A DNA stretch of 42,666 nt, taken from assembly GCA_016706685.1 (NCBI GenBank), contig JADJJE010000009.1, positions 1-42,666 of the forward strand, given 5' to 3'. The notes under the pieces were generated by a model, which had not been told where the DNA came from, made no database searches, and saw only the letters and a program-made list of their open reading frames with translations. A program made the position numbers and the translations under genes. Positions 10,780-21,055 of the stretch are shown one piece after another. Position 1 is the stretch's first letter. Each line of letters begins with the position of its first letter. The DNA comes from Sandaracinaceae bacterium (lineage in GTDB: Bacteria; Myxococcota_A; Polyangia; Polyangiales; Houyiibacteriaceae).

Positions 10780-11123
10780 GCAGCGGTGCTGGGCTGAGCT
10801 GGTCGGACGCGCTGGGGGAGCATGACGGCACGACGACCTGACAGGAGCTGGCCTGGCAGACTTGGACACTGAAGCAGGTGTTGCACGTTCCGCCACCGGT
10901 GCCGCAGGCGGCAGTGGTGTTTCCTGCCTGGCACACGTTGTTCTGGCAACAGCCGGTCGGGCACGTCGCTGCGTTGCACAGAAAGCCCGCGTCGCCGGTC
11001 TGGACGCGGCAGCCGTTCGGGCTGCCGGAGGACCCTCCGGCCTCGGCCTGGCAGGCGCCGGGTTTTCGGGTGCGAACGGAGCGCTCGCCGCCGACCTTAC
11101 AGGGAGCAGGCAGCGCGCGTCAT
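10780..11123 (-). pseudogene. Cys-rich secreted protein fragment
   Basis: In two minus frames a Cys-rich segment is readable: CQAEAGGSSGSPNGCRVQTG, then CNAATCPTGCCQNN, VCQAGNTTAACGTGGGTC and NTCFSVQVCQASSCQVVV. The TGCC...C...CGTGG..C pattern is familiar from myxobacterial secreted Cys-rich proteins, but I cannot name a defined domain. An ATG at 11121-11123 may be the start. The stop is not clear. Downstream to about 10,500 no convincing coding pattern is seen on this strand. Confidence 0.35.
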
Positions 11124-11279
11124 GAAGACCTCGATGCCTGGCGCCCGGGGGCCACTGGCGGCAGCCCGTGCGCCGAAGAACCGAGTCGACGACATCTTTC
11201 CCAGCTTGGTCCGGGGCCGCAGGCCTGCCCAGGCGCCGCCGAACGGGGGGATTGAAGGCCGGGTAGGTCTTCATGCGCA

Positions 11280-12280
11280 CAGCGCCAATTATTGCTCGTG
11301 CAGGGACCTTTCGAGGTCGCACCGGCCGCGACGTTGGCAGGGGGACCGGAGGTGCGGGATCTTGCGGCGGAGCGCCTAAGAGCTCGACCTGCCGCCTGGG
11401 TGGCGCGACAAGACTCCGTGAACGCGTCCAGCGGGAACAGAGCGCACGACGCACGCGGCGGCACTCCAGCTGGCCCAGCTTGCGCAGCTGCGCGCGCGGC
11501 GCTTGAAGGTTCGCACACAGCGCCATCCGGCCACACGTTGGCAGGCCGTGGCGTCGCGGTCCGTGCGGATGGGCACCTGCTCCGCCTCGCGCCCCAGGCC
11601 GCTCGAGCACCGCGCGTAGTCGCCTCGCATCAGCGCGATGCGTGCCTCGGTGAGCCGCACGGAGGTATGCACCACGAGCACCTCCGACTCGCGCGGGACG
11701 GGCGCGAGCCAGGCCTCGGCGTCGGCCAGGTTGCCCGCGTCGCAGGCCCGGTTGGCGAGGGCCGTGCGCTGCACCGTGCGCAGCACCGGGTCGGTCAGCG
11801 TCTCGAGCGCGGTCTCGTCCACGGCGCGCGCGTGCCGGAACTCCTTCTTGGTCATGTACATCGTGCGCAAGATGCCGGCGGTCCAGAACAGCTCGATCTC
11901 GGCGTCGAAGCCACCGCCACCCAGCACCTTGGCCTCGGCCGCGCGGAAGAGGCTGTCCACCTCGCCGAGGCGCGCCACGTTCGTGGCCTGCTTCGCCAGG
12001 CCTAGCAGGTGCGTGGGCGGGAAGTTGTAGGGGTGCATGTCGCTCATCTGCTCGCGGAGCAGCGCGAAGCGCCTCGGCTTCGGTGGCCAACGGCTTCGGC
12101 GCGAGCGCCCGCTTCCCGGGCGCAGGTCTCGGGGCGCTCGTCACGGGGCTTCAGCTCGTGCGTGGCGCGGCAGTAGGTGCAGGTGTGGTGTCCACCGCTG
12201 GGCGCTGTCTCGAACGGCGCCCCGCAGTTCAGGCACACCAGGAGGCGGAGCGAGTGGCTGGTGGCGCTGACGGTGGACAT
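11280..12280 (-). pseudogene. Zinc-ribbon / TPR-like helical protein, frameshifted
   Basis: The start ATG at 12278-12280 gives MSTVSATSHSLRLLVCLNCG and then a second CxxC pair (CTYCRATHEL), a clear zinc ribbon. After a frame change near 12,100 a helical region follows: HLLGLAKQATNVARLGEVDS, FWTAGILRTMYMTKKEF, HARAVDETALETLTDPVL, RTALANRACDAGNLADAEAW and TEARIALMRGDYARC. The region resembles tetratricopeptide repeats. The C-terminal part (after about 11,560) is scrambled. A CTGATACCGT element ends a few bases upstream of the start. The pairing of zinc ribbon and repeat domain parallels the gene at 2999-4317. A scaffold role is possible, but the function is unknown. Confidence 0.5.
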
Positions 12281-12284
12281 GCGG

Positions 12285-12880
12285 CGGACGGTATCAGACC
12301 CCATCGGGAGGTGGCGCTCGATCCCGAGCGGCGCTCCGGCGTCGGCGCGTGTGCCGCCGGGTGTGAGGACCACCACCTGCTGCGGGCCGCTCCACGCGAC
12401 GCTCTCGCGCTCGCGGGCCGCGTCGTCGCTGCGGTAGAGCGACAGCCGGTAGCGACCGGGTGGCACGTACACCCGCCCGCTCGGCTCGATCGCGAACGCG
12501 GGCGTGTCCACGAGGCGCTCGCGGCTCGCGATGCGCCCGCTGGGCACCGTGCAGCGCGCCGTCTCGGGGGCAGCCAGCGCCCGTGGTGCAGCTCGCTCGG
12601 CTGCGCGTCGAGCAGCGCCCACCTGCTAGGACGTGACGGTGACGCGCGGGCAGGCCGTACCCCACCACCAGCCCCTGCTTGCCGAGGGCCTTGTACCGGT
12701 AGCCGCGAGGATCGTGGGGGTCCAGCACGCCCGACTCCAGCAGCACGCTCAGGTGGCGCCCGTCGGAGCCACACCTCGGGGCCCACGCTCGGGAGGTAGG
12801 TGGCCTGTGGGCTCGGACGAGATCGGCCTACGCACGATGTTCGAGGTCAAGACGAGGTCCCGCTGCGCGAGTGGCGAGAT
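12285..12880 (-). pseudogene. Unidentified fragmented reading frame
   Basis: Three minus frames each hold a convincing stretch. They are RDLVLTSNIVRRPISSEPTG near 12,840, then VLLESGVLDPHDPRGYRYKA directly followed by LGKQGLVVGYGLPARV, and then ERLVDTPAFAIEPSGRVYVP directly followed by PGRYRLSLYRSDD. The last resembles a beta-rich carbohydrate- or PEGA-like module. Two or three frame changes would join them into one protein of about 190 residues. No start codon is secure and no family is recognised. Confidence 0.3.
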
Positions 12881-12888
12881 GGAAGGGG

Positions 12889-13939
12889 TTACTGGAGGAA
12901 GCTGAGCATCCCGCCGGCCTCGCCGAGATCGCTCTTGGCGCTCTCGACGCGCGCGCGGACGCTCGGGTTGATGGGCTGGCCCTGGATGCAGGTGTGGAAG
13001 CGGATGAGCAGCATGGTCAGGCTGATGGGCTCGAGCACCGCGGTGCGCAGGAACCACGAGCCCAGCATGCCGAGCGGGACACCCACCAAGAGGCCCAGGA
13101 AGGCGGCGGCGAAGGCGCCCATCACGGCGGCCCCTTCGTCGGGGATGCCCGAGGACACGGCCGCGTCACCGGCCAGCGTTGACGATGGCGCCCACCACCG
13201 CGAAGCCCAGCGTCATGAGCACGAAGGCGAGCGTGCCGCCCAGGAACTTCTCCGTGAAGTACGCCCGGATGGCGGTGCCCAGCAGCGGCCCCGGGTTCTG
13301 CGCCACGTAGGTGATGGCGTCCTTCGAGGCCTGGTCCAGGTTGCCGTCGCCGCGGGCGATGGCGAACGAGAGCGCGAGGTCCGCGATGCGCGGGGCCACC
13401 CGGTCGGTCAGCCAGCCGAGCGCCTTGCGCAGCGGCTCGAGGTCGATGGGCAGGAGCTCGTCCAGCTTGTCGAAGGTGCGGAAGAACTTGCCCACCAGGC
13501 GCTGCACCTCGTTGTGCGCGTCGGCCACCGGCCCGAGGTTGCCGAACTGCTCCTCGAGGAAGCGCTTGGCGCCGTCCGCGGCGTTGTTCGCGGGCGCGGC
13601 CTGGCCGGCCACCAGTTGCTTGGTGGCGAGGTACGTGAACGCCGCGCGCATGGCCCACAGGCGACGGTCGATGTACGGCATGAGCCCGAACGCTAGGCCC
13701 AGGCAGAGCACCAGGAAGACGATCGCGCCGGCCGCCTTGTGCACGTACATGGAGAGCACGGCGGTGAGCAGGATGCCCACCGTGAGCGAGCCCGCGAGCA
13801 GGCCCATCTGGGCGAGCACCGCGACGGCGCGCTCGAAGGGGTAGCTGCCGGTCTTGCGGACCACGCTGGCGGCGGCGAAGAAGGACGCGCTCTGCTCGGA
13901 GACTCGGTAGCTGGGGACGGGATTGGCGGCGGTGTACAT
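12889..13939 (-). CDS. Four-TM-type membrane protein with one frame break
   Basis: From ATG 13937-13939 (GAGGA ribosome site upstream) the protein reads MYTAANPVPSYRVSEQSASF. Two hydrophobic segments follow (MGLLAGSLTVGILLTAVLSM and AGAIVFLVLCLGLAFGL), then a long charged helical domain (KRFLEEQFGNLGPVADAHN, FFRTFDKLDELLPIDLEPL) and a third TM (TLAFVLMTLGFAVVGAIV). A stop at 13166 cuts this frame. The next frame continues smoothly with GDAAVSSGIPDEGAAVMGAF, a fourth TM (FLGLLVGVPLGMLGSWFL) and the end SDLGEAGGMLSFLQ at 12889. The total of 1,051 bp is one base more than a multiple of three, as a single extra base near 13,170 would give. No family is recognised. It probably sits in the inner membrane. 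Confidence 0.55.
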
Positions 13940-14020
13940 GGGTCCTCGGTGGGTGGTCGTTGGGGGGCTCTCCATGGGTTCGGGGGCAGGCCCGGCGATC
14001 CGTCACGCCATTTGCTGCAA

Positions 14021-14067
14021 CGCCGAGAGGCGCCCGACCACGCGAAGTGGAGGGGCGCCTCTCGGCG
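14021..14067. terminator. 15-bp hairpin downstream of the MYXO-CTERM gene
   Basis: A perfect 15-bp inverted repeat (CGCCGAGAGGCGCCC at 14021-14035 and its complement at 14053-14067) encloses a 17-nt loop, about 30 bp downstream of the stop at 14098. No T-run follows on the minus strand, so it is a stem-strong, U-poor terminator or an mRNA-stabilising stem. Confidence 0.55.
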
Positions 14068-14097
14068 GGTCGGGCGTGCTCGGCGGCGCGCGGTGGC

Positions 14098-17000
14098 TCA
14101 GCGACGGCGGCGCACGCGGCGGCTCACGGCCAGCAGCGTCAGCAAGCCGAGGGGCAGCGCGGGGTGCGGGCCGGAGGTGCTCTCGCCCACCACGCACCCG
14201 CAGCCACCGCCCGAGCTGGGCGGCGGGGTCACGCCCTGGTCTCCCGCGCCAGCGTCGGGGTTGGTGGTGCCTGCGTCGTCGTCGTTGCCTGCGTCGTCGT
14301 TGCCGGCGTCATCCGTGCCTGCGTCGTTGGTCACGCCGCTGTCATCGGTCACGCCGCTGTCATCGGTCACACCGGCGTCGCTGGTCACACCCGCGTCGTC
14401 GTTGCCCATGCCCGCGTCGCTGCCCACGCCGGCGTCCATGGTGTTGCACACAGGGTCGGCCGTGTACTCGCACGCGTTGCCGAAGCAGGCGTCCACCGTG
14501 CACGGGTCGCTGTCGTCGCAGTCGCCCGCGTCGTCGCAGCAGTCCGCCATGGGCGCGCCGAACACGCACACGGTGTTCAGCATGTCGCAGCTGTCAGCGG
14601 TGCAGGCGCTGCCGTCGTTGCAGTCGCTGTCGCTCACGCAGCAGTCCGCTGCGGGCGGCCCGGCCTCGCAGCTGCCGCGCGCCGTGTTGCAGGTGTCGGG
14701 CGTGCAGGTGTTGCCATCGTCGCAGTCGCTGTCGTCCATGCAGCAGCCGTTCGCGTCCGAGGGGCACTGCGTCAGGTCGCCGCTGCACACCTCCTCCGTG
14801 TCGCACGAGTTGGTGGAGCCACGGCACACCGTCAGGGCCGGCACGTACTCAGGCGAGCAGCTGCCGCCCATGCACAGGTCCTGCGCGTCACACAGGCCGC
14901 TGGGCGCGCCGCCACACGCCAGGCCGTTCATGGCGTTGGGGTTGTCCGTGGGGCAGCTGGTGGTGCTGCCGCTGCAGCTCTCGGCCGCGTCGCACTCGCC
15001 GGTGGAGGGGCGACAGGGCGTGCCCATGGGCTGCACGCGCGTCATGCAGGCGCCGCCCATGCAGAGGTCCTGCAGGTCGCACAGACCGCTGGGGGAGCCG
15101 CCACAGGCCATGCCGTTGAGGGCGCTGGGGTTGTCGGCCGGGCAGCTGGTGGTCACACCGTTGCAAGTCTCGGTGGCGTCGCACGCCCCGGTGGAGGGGC
15201 GGCAGGGCGTGCCAGCGCCCACCACGAGTGCCACGCAGGTGCCGGACAGGCACGTGTCCTGCGCGTCGCACACGCCGCTCGCAGCGCCGCCGCAGGGCGT
15301 GCCGTTGGTGGCCAGCTGGTCGGCGGGGCACATCGTGTTGCCGGCCACGCACACCTCTGGCGTGTCGCAGTCGGGGTTGCCCGCCGCACGGCACGTGACC
15401 GCGGGCGCGGCCGCCACGCTGAGGCCGGTGCAGGTGCCGTTGAGGGTGCCACCCGCTGCGATGCTGCACGCCTGGCAGTCGCCGGCCGCGCCGCCACCGC
15501 ACAGGGTCCCGCAGCACACGCCGTCCACGCAGAAGCCGCTGCTGCACTCGCTGGCGGCGCCGCAGGCGTCACCGTTGCCCTTGATGAGCGTGTGCACGTA
15601 GGCGCTGCCCGCGTCGGTCGCGTCCACGTCGGAGAGCACCGCGCCGGTGATCAGGAGCTGCGCCGAGATGGCCACCGAGCGCCCGAAGGCGTCCCCGTCG
15701 GAGTCGTCGAGCGCCGGTGCAGCGATGATGGTCTGCGCGCTCCACGTGGTGGACGTCAGGATGTGCGGGACCACCACGCCCACGTCGGTGCGCCCGGCGT
15801 GCTCACGCCCGGGGACACCCACGGCCAGCACGTCGCCCGAGAGCGAGAGCGCGGCGCCGAACTCGTCGCCGATCACGCCGCCCGCAAGCGTGATGGTGTG
15901 CTCGAGCGGCCAAGTGGTGCCGCTCTGCGAGAAGGTGCGCACGCTGCCCGGGCCGGCGGAGACGCCGCTGAGCGGGACGGCGGCGGCGGCCACGGCCACG
16001 CGCGTGCCGCTGATGGCCACGGCGCGCCCGAAGGCTCCGCCGGCGCTGGACGGGCCCGAGAGCACGGCCTGCTGCGACCACGTGGTCCCGCTGCGCGTGA
16101 AGACGTAGGCGATGCCGATAACCACCGCGCCGCCACCCTCCGTCGCGGTTGGGGCGCCCACCACGACGATGTTGCCGTCGATAGCACGGCGCTGCCGAGG
16201 CTGTCGAGGTCCTGCGGGTTTCCAGCCACCAACATGCCCTGCTGCGTGAAGGTGGTGCCCGAGTCCACGAAGACGTAGGCCGCGCCGCGGTCGGAGCCGC
16301 CGCCGTTCACGCCGGGGGCGCCCACCACCAGCGATCCGTTGCTGAGACCGAGCGATGCGCCGAACGCGTCGCCGACCGCGCCGCCCATGGGCGTGAGCGC
16401 CGTGGGAGCCGACCAGGTGCTGCCGGTGCGGCGCGAGATCCACACCGTGTTGGCCGTGCCGTTGCGCGTGCTGAAGGCCAGCGTGTTGCCCTCGAGGGCC
16501 ACGCTGCCACCCGCGAGCTGCACACCCGCGACGGTGAGCTTGGCCTGCTGCGCCCAGCTCGTGCCGCTGCGCACGAACACGTAGACCGCGCCGCCGTTCG
16601 GGGCCGCCTCGTCGTCGTTGGGGGCGCCGATGGCCGCGGTGTTGCCGTCGATGGCCACGCGCTCGCCGAAGCGGTTGCTGGCCACGCCGTCGGGCCGCAG
16701 GGCGGTCTCGGCGTTGTTGGTGGTGAAGTTCTCGCCATACACGATGCCGGCGTCGAACGCGTCTGCGTCATGGAAGGGGGCGCCATAGAGCGCCACCTCG
16801 GGTGCAGTGCCGTTTCGGTAGGGCAGCGCGCACGCCGAGCCTGCTGCGTCGCCGCCCACGGCACCCAGGAAGCGCTCCACGGACGTGAACGCGAACGCTG
16901 CGTCCATGGTGTAGCGATAGAGCGCACCGCGGTTGAACATGACGCCGCGCGCGCCGACGACCACGTGGTCTGCGGTGCCGTCATCCTGGAACGCCACGCA

Positions 17001-18701
17001 CGTGCCGAAGCCGTCGTTGGCCTGACCGTCGGCCGCGGTGAGCGAGCCGGCGAGAGTGAGCGAACCGCCGGCGCGCGCCAGGCGGTGCACGGCGCCGTTG
17101 GTGCGGCCGGGCTCGCCGGTCAGAAACTGGGTGTCGCTGATGACCGCGAGTGACGTTCCGAACGCGCCGTTGGCCACCGGCGAGCCGTGCGTGACCTTCG
17201 CCTCTTGGGACCACTCTATCGGCGGGCCTGCCGCGCGCACGAAGCTGTAGACCGAGCCCGCGTTGGCCGTGGCCCCGGCATCATCGCTGGGCGCACCCAC
17301 CAGCAGCGCGCCTGTGTAGCTGAACGTGGGCGGAAGCACCGCGCCGAAGCGGTCTCCGTCGGCCGCGTCGCCCGCGGTGAGCGTCGCCTCGAGCGCGTTG
17401 GTGCGGTAGACGAACACGCTGCCTCGATCATTGCTGATGCCGGGCGCGCCCACGGCGAAGGCGGTGGCGCCCACGATGTAGTTGTACGTGAGGGCCGCGC
17501 CGTACTCGTCACCGGCCGCAGGCGTGGGGGCCGTGAACGCGCTGGTGGTCAGCGCCAGGGTCGCGCTGGTGTAGGTGAAGGCGTAGACCTTTCCGCCCGC
17601 CGCCCGGTCCGGGGCGCCCACCAGCACCCGAACCTGCGTGCTGGAGGTGCTGCCCACCGCCACTGCGGCACCGAAGTGCGCGTCAGCCTCGGCGTCGTTG
17701 GCTTGGATGCGCGCGATCAGGTCCCAGCCGTTGTCGGCGGCGTTGCGGCGATACACGTAGGCCGCGCCCGCGTTGCTGGCCGCCCCGTCGTCGTAGGGTG
17801 CACCCACCACCGCCCATGTGCCCTGCACGGACGTGGTCGTGGCGGCCACGCTCGCGCCGAAGCGGCCGGTGTTGGCGAGATCGCTCGGCGCAAGGCGCGC
17901 CTCTTGCGTGGACACCAGCGGGTCCACCACCAGCGGGTAGCGCGCGTTCCGGTCGTCCACCTCGAGCACGATGCGGCCGTCGCTCACGTGCATGTGCGCG
18001 GGCACGTCGTCGCCCTCCGCGTCGAGCGCATAGAGGTCCGAATAGCGCGCCTGCTGCACGCCGGCCTCGTCCAGCAGCGCGATGAAGCTGCCCCGCGCCT
18101 CCGGGCGCAGGCCCTCGACCTCGAGCTCGAAGCGCAGCGGGCCCTCGCCCGCCGGCCGCTCGGAGAGCTCGAAGCCCTGCTCGAGGCCCAGCGGGCCATT
18201 CACGAACCACTCGAGCAGCCCCTCGCGCAGCACGCGGATCTGGTTGCCCTCCGTGGCCGTACGCGCGGGTGTGACGTCCAGCGTCTCTCCCTCACGCCCC
18301 GCGGCCACCAGGCCTAGCGTGAGCTCGAAGCCAGGCGTGGCGCCCTCTGCTGCGTGGCTCGCCACCTCGAGTCGACCGCGCGTGACGTCCACACGGAAAG
18401 CCTGCTCGCGGTTCTCGGCGCGCGCCGCGTGTTCGCTCACGGCCTCAGCCACGTAGGTCTCGTCGGCGCTGGCTTGCGCAGCGCTCATGGCGAGGCGCGC
18501 CGTGGCCCGCGCGTCGGCGGCAGCGTCGAGCGGACCATCGGCTTCGCGCGCTCTGGCCGCTTCACCTCCTGCGCGAGGCTCCGCTGCTGCGCCGAGCGCG
18601 GGCGTGGCCTCGTGACGGCGGAGCGCTGCGGCTCCTCCCACACTCAGCACCGATAGAACGACGAACGCTAGAGCTGCTCGCTGACGAGAGATCGTATCCA
18701 T
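14098..18701 (-). CDS. FG-GAP / disintegrin-like Cys-rich MYXO-CTERM surface protein, one frame break
   Basis: From ATG 18699-18701 (GGAGGAG ribosome site) there is a signal-anchor (RQRAALAFVVLSVLSVGG) and an N-terminal globular region. About twelve FG-GAP-like propeller repeats follow (patterns such as RFGASVA...WAVVGAPYDD...GAAYVY). The frame breaks near 16,185, where GCC GTG CTA TCG should be GCC GTG GCT ATC. One missing base explains this, and the 4,604-bp length is one short of a multiple of three. The second part has more repeats, then Cys-rich modules resembling ADAM disintegrin domains (GTPCRPSTGECDAAESC, GTPCRPSTGACDATETC), CCxDDSDCDDG-type repeats, an Asp/Ala/Gly/Val/Thr linker, and a tail GGGCGCVVGE, hydrophobic stretch, RRVRRRR. 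That tail is the MYXO-CTERM sorting signal, so the protein (~1,534 residues) should be displayed on the cell surface. Confidence 0.75.
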
Positions 18702-18803
18702 GAACTCCTCCGGCCCACGTGGGCGCTTAGAGGGGTTCGGGGCCACGCTCGCGGATCCGTCACGGTTTCTTTGCGGCGAAGGCGCAGCGCACGGCGCGCG
18801 GGC

Positions 18804-20114
18804 TCACGGCGAGATGCTGTAGACCTCGCCCGGGAACGGGATGACCGGATCCGGGTTGGTGCTCGCGCACTCGCGGAACTCGTTGCCGCCGAAGGCCATG
18901 GGCGTGCCGTTGGTGGTGACGATGAGGTTGTGGTCGCCGCTCGCCACGACCTGCTCGACGCCGCCCGCCTGCACCACCACGTCGCGCGGGGTGCGCGCGC
19001 AGGGCACGCCGCTGCAGTCGTCCACGGCGCCGCTGCTGTTGCCCACCTGCCCGAGCGCGTCACTGCCGAAGCAGCGCAAGAGCCCGTCCGTGAGCAGCAC
19101 GCAGGTGTGCTCGTCGCCTGCCACCACCACGGACGCGTCGGCCAGGTCGGTGACGCGCACCGGGTCGAGCGCGCACGGCAGCCCGCCGCAGGTGTCCGCT
19201 GCGGCGCTGCCCACGCCCAGCTGGCCCAGGTCGTTCACGCCGAAGCAGTGCGTGCGCGCGAGCGCGTCGATGGCGCAGCCGTGACGCTCGCCGAGAGCCA
19301 CGTCCACCGCGTCGGTGATGGCCAGCGCGCTGGGGGCCGAGACCACCTCGCCGACCGTCTCGCCCACGCCGAGGGAGCCGCCCACGCTGCGCCCGAAGCA
19401 GACGGGCCCGCCACTTTCGCGCAGCACGCAAGTGCCGAACGGGCCCGCACGCAGGCCGGTGGCGTTGGTGATGCCGGGCACGTCCACGGGGCTGCTGGCG
19501 CAGCGGCGCGTCACGCCCTCGAGGAGCGCCAGGCGTGGGGCCTCGCCGGCCGTCACCAGGCCGCAGTCGCTGAGTGTGCCCGGGTCCACGCCGAGTGTGC
19601 CGTGGTTGCCGAGGCCCCAGCAGGCCACCGTGCCGTTGGTGCGCCGCGCGCAGGCGTGGTGACGCCCGGCCACCAGCTCCACCACGGGGCCCGTCACGTC
19701 GTTCTCGAGCGGCTCCACGTGCGGGTCGGTGTCGCGCGTGCCGCGTCCCAGCCCGCCGAGGTCGTTGCTGCCTGCGCACCACACGGCGCCGCTCACGACA
19801 ACGCATGTGAACGTGTCGCTCAGCGCCACGCTCGTGGCGTTGCGCAGCGCGAAGGTGGTGGGGAACGCGTCGCAGGGCTCGCTGCCGCAGAGCGAGTGCA
19901 GCATGGCGGGCTCGATGGAGAGCTGCCCTGCGCCGCCCGCGCCGAAGCACTGCAGCCGGCCGCTCTCGGAGAGGATGCAGCTCGCGCGCGGGCCGGCGAA
20001 GAGGACGAGTGGCCCGCGCGCGACGCCGCCGTCACCGCCGCCGAGGTCCACGTTCATGGTGCAGCCGGCACCGGCGGCCAGGGCTGCGAGCGCGAGCAGC
20101 GCAACGCGCGTCAC
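18804..20114 (-). CDS. RCC1-repeat lipoprotein
   Basis: The GTG start at 20112-20114 overlaps the upstream stop (GTGA). MTRVALLALAALAAGAGC is a lipoprotein signal with Cys at residue 18. The remaining ~415 residues are RCC1-type propeller repeats, each with a CW/CFG or CWG-like core: GRLQCFGAGGAGQL, AVWCAGSNDLGGLG, GTVACWGLGNHGTLG, ARTHCFGVNDLGQLG, LLRCFGSDALGQVG. Many Cys pairs (TCVV, HACA, GCAID, TCVLL) probably form disulfides, consistent with an outer-surface location. It is the last gene of the operon starting at 23,322 and is probably co-translated with the sigma-factor genes, so it may be an envelope partner or target of that circuit. The stop is at 18804-18806. Confidence 0.75.
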   Translation of the reverse strand: MTRVALLALAALAAGAGCTMNVDLGGGDGGVARGPLVLFAGPRASCILSESGRLQCFGAGGAGQLSIEPAMLHSLCGSEPCDAFPTTFALRNATSVALSDTFTCVVVSGAVWCAGSNDLGGLGRGTRDTDPHVEPLENDVTGPVVELVAGRHHACARRTNGTVACWGLGNHGTLGVDPGTLSDCGLVTAGEAPRLALLEGVTRRCASSPVDVPGITNATGLRAGPFGTCVLRESGGPVCFGRSVGGSLGVGETVGEVVSAPSALAITDAVDVALGERHGCAIDALARTHCFGVNDLGQLGVGSAAADTCGGLPCALDPVRVTDLADASVVVAGDEHTCVLLTDGLLRCFGSDALGQVGNSSGAVDDCSGVPCARTPRDVVVQAGGVEQVVASGDHNLIVTTNGTPMAFGGNEFRECASTNPDPVIPFPGEVYSISP

Positions 20115-21055
20115 GGTGTGCCCTCGGGCGCGCTGGGGCTGGGCGTGGGGCTCGGGGGCGGGGTGCTTCCGCCGCTGCTGCCGACGGCCGCGTTCACCGC
20201 GCGCAACAGCATGGAGCGTGGGTAGCGGGCGCGGAAGCGCTCGGCGCGCGCCATGGCCGCCGGGAGGTTGCCGCTGCGGGCCAGCGCCTGGATGGCCAGC
20301 GCCTCGCGCTCCTCCACGAACTCGCCCCGCGGGAAGCGCCGCTGGTGCTCGGACGTGGCGGCCAGCGCCTCCGACGTGCGGCCACGCGCGAGGGCGGCCT
20401 GAGCCCGCGAGACCAGCGCGTTCTCATCGGCCAGGTCGCGGTCGCGGCCGCTCCCGGCCTCGTCGCCGGTGACGCCCGCGTCTGCCGCGTGGCCGGTTGG
20501 CGACGGGAGGTTGCTTGCTTGCGTGGGGCTGCCCGTCACGGCCACGGTACCGGCCTGTCCGTTGGCGTCCACGTCGGCCCCGCCCGTCACCCCGGCGTCC
20601 TCGCGCACGTAGACCGTCTCGACCACACGCACGGGCACCTCCACCACGCGCTCGACGACGCGCTCTTCGACGCGCACCTCGGGAGGGGTGGCCACGCGCG
20701 TGCCCACGATGCCGGCGCCGAGGCCCAGCAGGAACGCCAGCGCCGCGGCCGTCGGTAGCGAGACGGTCGCGGCGGTGGTCGCTGCGGCGGTGGTGACCGC
20801 GGCCTGGGTGAGGGCGGCGTCTGCGCCGGGAGCCGAGGTGGGGCCGGGGCTCGGGCTGGGGGCGGGGCTGGGGTCGCTGCCACCCGCGGGGTCGCTGCCG
20901 TCCGTCGGGTCGCTCGGTGGAGGGTTCAGCAGCGACTGGCCCACGCGCTCGAACACGCGCTCGAACGCGCCGTCGGGCGGGTCCAGCGGATCACTCTCGA
21001 TAGCCAGCAGCGCGCGCAGCTCGGCGTCCAGCTCGGGCAGGTCGTGCTCGTTCAT
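20111..21055 (-). CDS. Single-TM candidate anti-sigma protein with TPR-like C-terminus
   Basis: ATG 21053-21055 overlaps the stop of the ECF sigma gene (ATGA). The 314-residue protein begins with an acidic helical segment (MNEHDLPELDAELRALLAIE and GAFERVFERVGQSLL) that could hold the sigma factor. A Pro/Ser/Gly-rich linker follows, then one TM (AALAFLLGLGAGIVG near residues 103-120) and a Val/Glu-rich extracytoplasmic coil (RVEERVVERVVEVPVRVVE). After a second linker there is a helical repeat domain (ALVSRAQAALARGRTSEALA, ERFRARYPRSMLLRAV) like TolA/YbgF-type TPRs. The classical HxxxCxxC zinc anti-sigma motif is absent. The position directly after an ECF sigma gene and the topology suggest an anti-sigma or signal-transducing partner (inference). 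Confidence 0.6.
   Translation of the reverse strand: MNEHDLPELDAELRALLAIESDPLDPPDGAFERVFERVGQSLLNPPPSDPTDGSDPAGGSDPSPAPSPSPGPTSAPGADAALTQAAVTTAAATTAATVSLPTAAALAFLLGLGAGIVGTRVATPPEVRVEERVVERVVEVPVRVVETVYVREDAGVTGGADVDANGQAGTVAVTGSPTQASNLPSPTGHAADAGVTGDEAGSGRDRDLADENALVSRAQAALARGRTSEALAATSEHQRRFPRGEFVEEREALAIQALARSGNLPAAMARAERFRARYPRSMLLRAVNAAVGSSGGSTPPPSPTPSPSAPEGTP

Noticed and set aside
14280..14410. Possible CRISPR-like array of short repeats
   Set aside because: The repeats (units of GTCATCGGTCACGCCG type) are in frame with Asp/Ser/Gly/Val/Thr codons of the linker before the MYXO-CTERM tail, without regular spacers.
13960..16278. 772-residue plus-strand Ala/Val/Gly/Arg-rich frame
   Set aside because: It is antisense to the Cys-rich MYXO-CTERM protein. 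It has no domain and its monotone composition reflects the repeats on the other strand.
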